64,000 bases of DNA from a virus. Numbering within the stretch: the first letter of the stretch is position 1; every line of letters begins with the position of its first letter. The position numbers and the translations under genes are program-made. Location of the stretch: positions 54,977-118,976 of IMG/VR virus record IMGVR_UViG_3300026533_000002. One strand, written 5' to 3'. Positions 63,011 to 64,000 of the stretch are shown here, piece after piece. A model generated the notes under the pieces. The model was not told the DNA's origin, did no database searches, and saw nothing but the letters and a program-made list of their open reading frames with translations.

Positions 63011-64000
63011 ATGAATGAAGAACAAGATATTACAGTAACTAAAAGTAAAACAAAGATACAGCCTAAGTGGAAGAATGCTCCTACTATGGCAGACTTAGAT
63101 GCTGACAGGTTATCTGCAGAATCTAGTCAAGATGAGTTTAGAGCTAAACTATTAGAGTGGGAACTTATCCGTAATGGTGGTAAAGAGATTAAACCTTCTA
63201 AGATAGGTAAATCTACTGCCAGACCTTTACTAGTTCGTAAAGTATATGAATGGAAATACTCCGCACTAGAAGACCCTATACTTAGCTCTAGTGCTCTGTT
63301 CAAGCTTACAGGTAGAACTTATGCAGATACAGCAGCAGCTAAACAGAATGGCTCTGTAATCAATTACCAGTGGAATACTAAAGTACAGAAGACTAAGTTA
63401 GTTAGTGATATTATCCACACACTAGTAGATGAAGGTACTGTTATAGTTAAGACTGGCTGGGTAGCTGAGACAGAACTACAGCAAGTAGAGAAAGAAGTTC
63501 CTACTTATGCCTCTCCAGAAGAATCTTATATGTTAATGCAAAAGATGGTTGAGTCTGGAAAGATGTCTCCTGAACAAGCACAAGCTATGTTAGAGACTGG
63601 TGAACCTATGCAAGTCGGTACAGAGATACAAATGGTAGAGGAAGAAGTACTAACTCGTAACCATCCAAAGTATGAAGTATGTGTTAATGCTAATGTTACT
63701 ATTGACCCTACTTGCGATGGAGTTGTAGCTGATGCATTATTCGCTATACATGAGTACGACACATCATATGCTGAGCTTAAAGCTGATGAGTACTATGTAG
63801 ATGAAGAAGGTAACGAGAACGGTATCTATCATAATATAGACTACATCCAAACTAATGGTGAGAGAGATGAGTACGACGAGCATACATCAGATGCTTCTAA
63901 TAACTTTGAGTTTAAAGATAAAGCTAGAAAGAGATTAAGAGCTTTTGAGTACTGGGGTTACTGGGATATTCAAGGTGATGGGGACTTAGTATCTATAGTT
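63011..64000 (+). CDS. Portal protein, N-terminal part (runs off right edge)
   Basis: The frame opens at ATG 63011 after AGGAGTACTA and runs to the window edge with 330 codons. It has KPSKIGKSTARPLLVRKVYE then WKYSALEDPILSSSALFKLT, INYQWNTKV, LVDEGTVIVKTGW and, near the edge, LRAFEYWGYWDIQGDGDL. This is the pattern of a podovirus-type portal (dodecameric connector, P22-like or related group). It lies directly after the lysis genes, not after the terminase, an unusual order. A TATAAT at 62981-62986 could serve as its promoter -10. Confidence 0.82.
   Translation, partial: MNEEQDITVTKSKTKIQPKWKNAPTMADLDADRLSAESSQDEFRAKLLEWELIRNGGKEIKPSKIGKSTARPLLVRKVYEWKYSALEDPILSSSALFKLTGRTYADTAAAKQNGSVINYQWNTKVQKTKLVSDIIHTLVDEGTVIVKTGWVAETELQQVEKEVPTYASPEESYMLMQKMVESGKMSPEQAQAMLETGEPMQVGTEIQMVEEEVLTRNHPKYEVCVNANVTIDPTCDGVVADALFAIHEYDTSYAELKADEYYVDEEGNENGIYHNIDYIQTNGERDEYDEHTSDASNNFEFKDKARKRLRAFEYWGYWDIQGDGDLVSIV

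Overview
The window looks like part of a tailed double-stranded DNA phage genome (Caudoviricetes). It has a terminase large subunit, a portal gene running off the right edge, tail-fibre and receptor-binding proteins, and a lysis cassette. It also has phage-type nucleotide, tRNA and NAD metabolism genes and many small unknown genes packed in overlapping operons. The DNA is AT-rich, coding density is very high, and starts are usually preceded by AAGGA or AAAGGAT-type Shine-Dalgarno sites. Bacterial sigma70-type promoters are present. The host cannot be named from the sequence. A divergent single-subunit RNA polymerase and a T7-type DNA polymerase fragment suggest distant kinship with podovirus-like phages, but this is not a close T7, N4 or T4 relative that I recognise.

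Layout: positions 1 to about 42.3 kb are transcribed leftward (minus strand), and about 43.0 to 64 kb rightward (plus strand). The leftward half holds replication, metabolism and host-interaction genes. In transcription order, starting at the divergence, these are: Thr-rich and membrane proteins (42.3-41.2 kb); a RepL-like winged-helix protein (40.8-40.4 kb); a small operon ending in the single-subunit RNA polymerase and an intrinsic terminator (39.5-35.5 kb); an RHH, ParB-like and winged-helix regulatory cluster (35.1-33.8 kb); a run of small unknown and membrane genes (33.8-28.4 kb); a MIDAS-like/DUF2135-like large protein and an OB-fold-like protein (28.4-25.5 kb); a tandem array of small divergent paralogs (25.5-20.7 kb) with a CobS-like AAA+ ATPase inside it; PRPP synthetase, a HAD hydrolase and NAMPT (18.7-16.0 kb); a TelA-like protein and ThyX; two AAA+ ATPases and a VWA protein (13.6-9.8 kb); unknown and coiled-coil proteins; a DNA polymerase exonuclease fragment; and a CCA-adding enzyme.

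The intergenic zone 39.2-43.0 kb carries three copies of a hairpin element whose stems differ by compensating changes, and three copies of a 9-base repeat next to inverted repeats. It is the best candidate for a control region or origin. The rightward half holds a zinc-ribbon protein, a GIY-YIG protein, a putative small terminase, a homing endonuclease, the large terminase, a long set of fibre, LamG and beta-helix proteins with two DUF4376-type proteins, an NlpC/P60-like peptidase, membrane proteins, a holin-like protein, an M15 endolysin domain and the portal.

The most unusual signal is at 62.5 kb. The M15 endolysin frame has no usable start codon and lies in the -1 frame after the holin-like gene. 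The holin-like gene ends in the classical slippery heptamer A AAA AAG, followed after 6 bases by a predicted 10-bp stem. This points to a programmed frameshift that makes a holin-endolysin fusion. Other notable points are a paralog split by one in-frame TAA, a split DNA polymerase, a ThyX with an altered signature motif, a possible terminator-bounded small RNA, and at least five mobile-type endonuclease genes.
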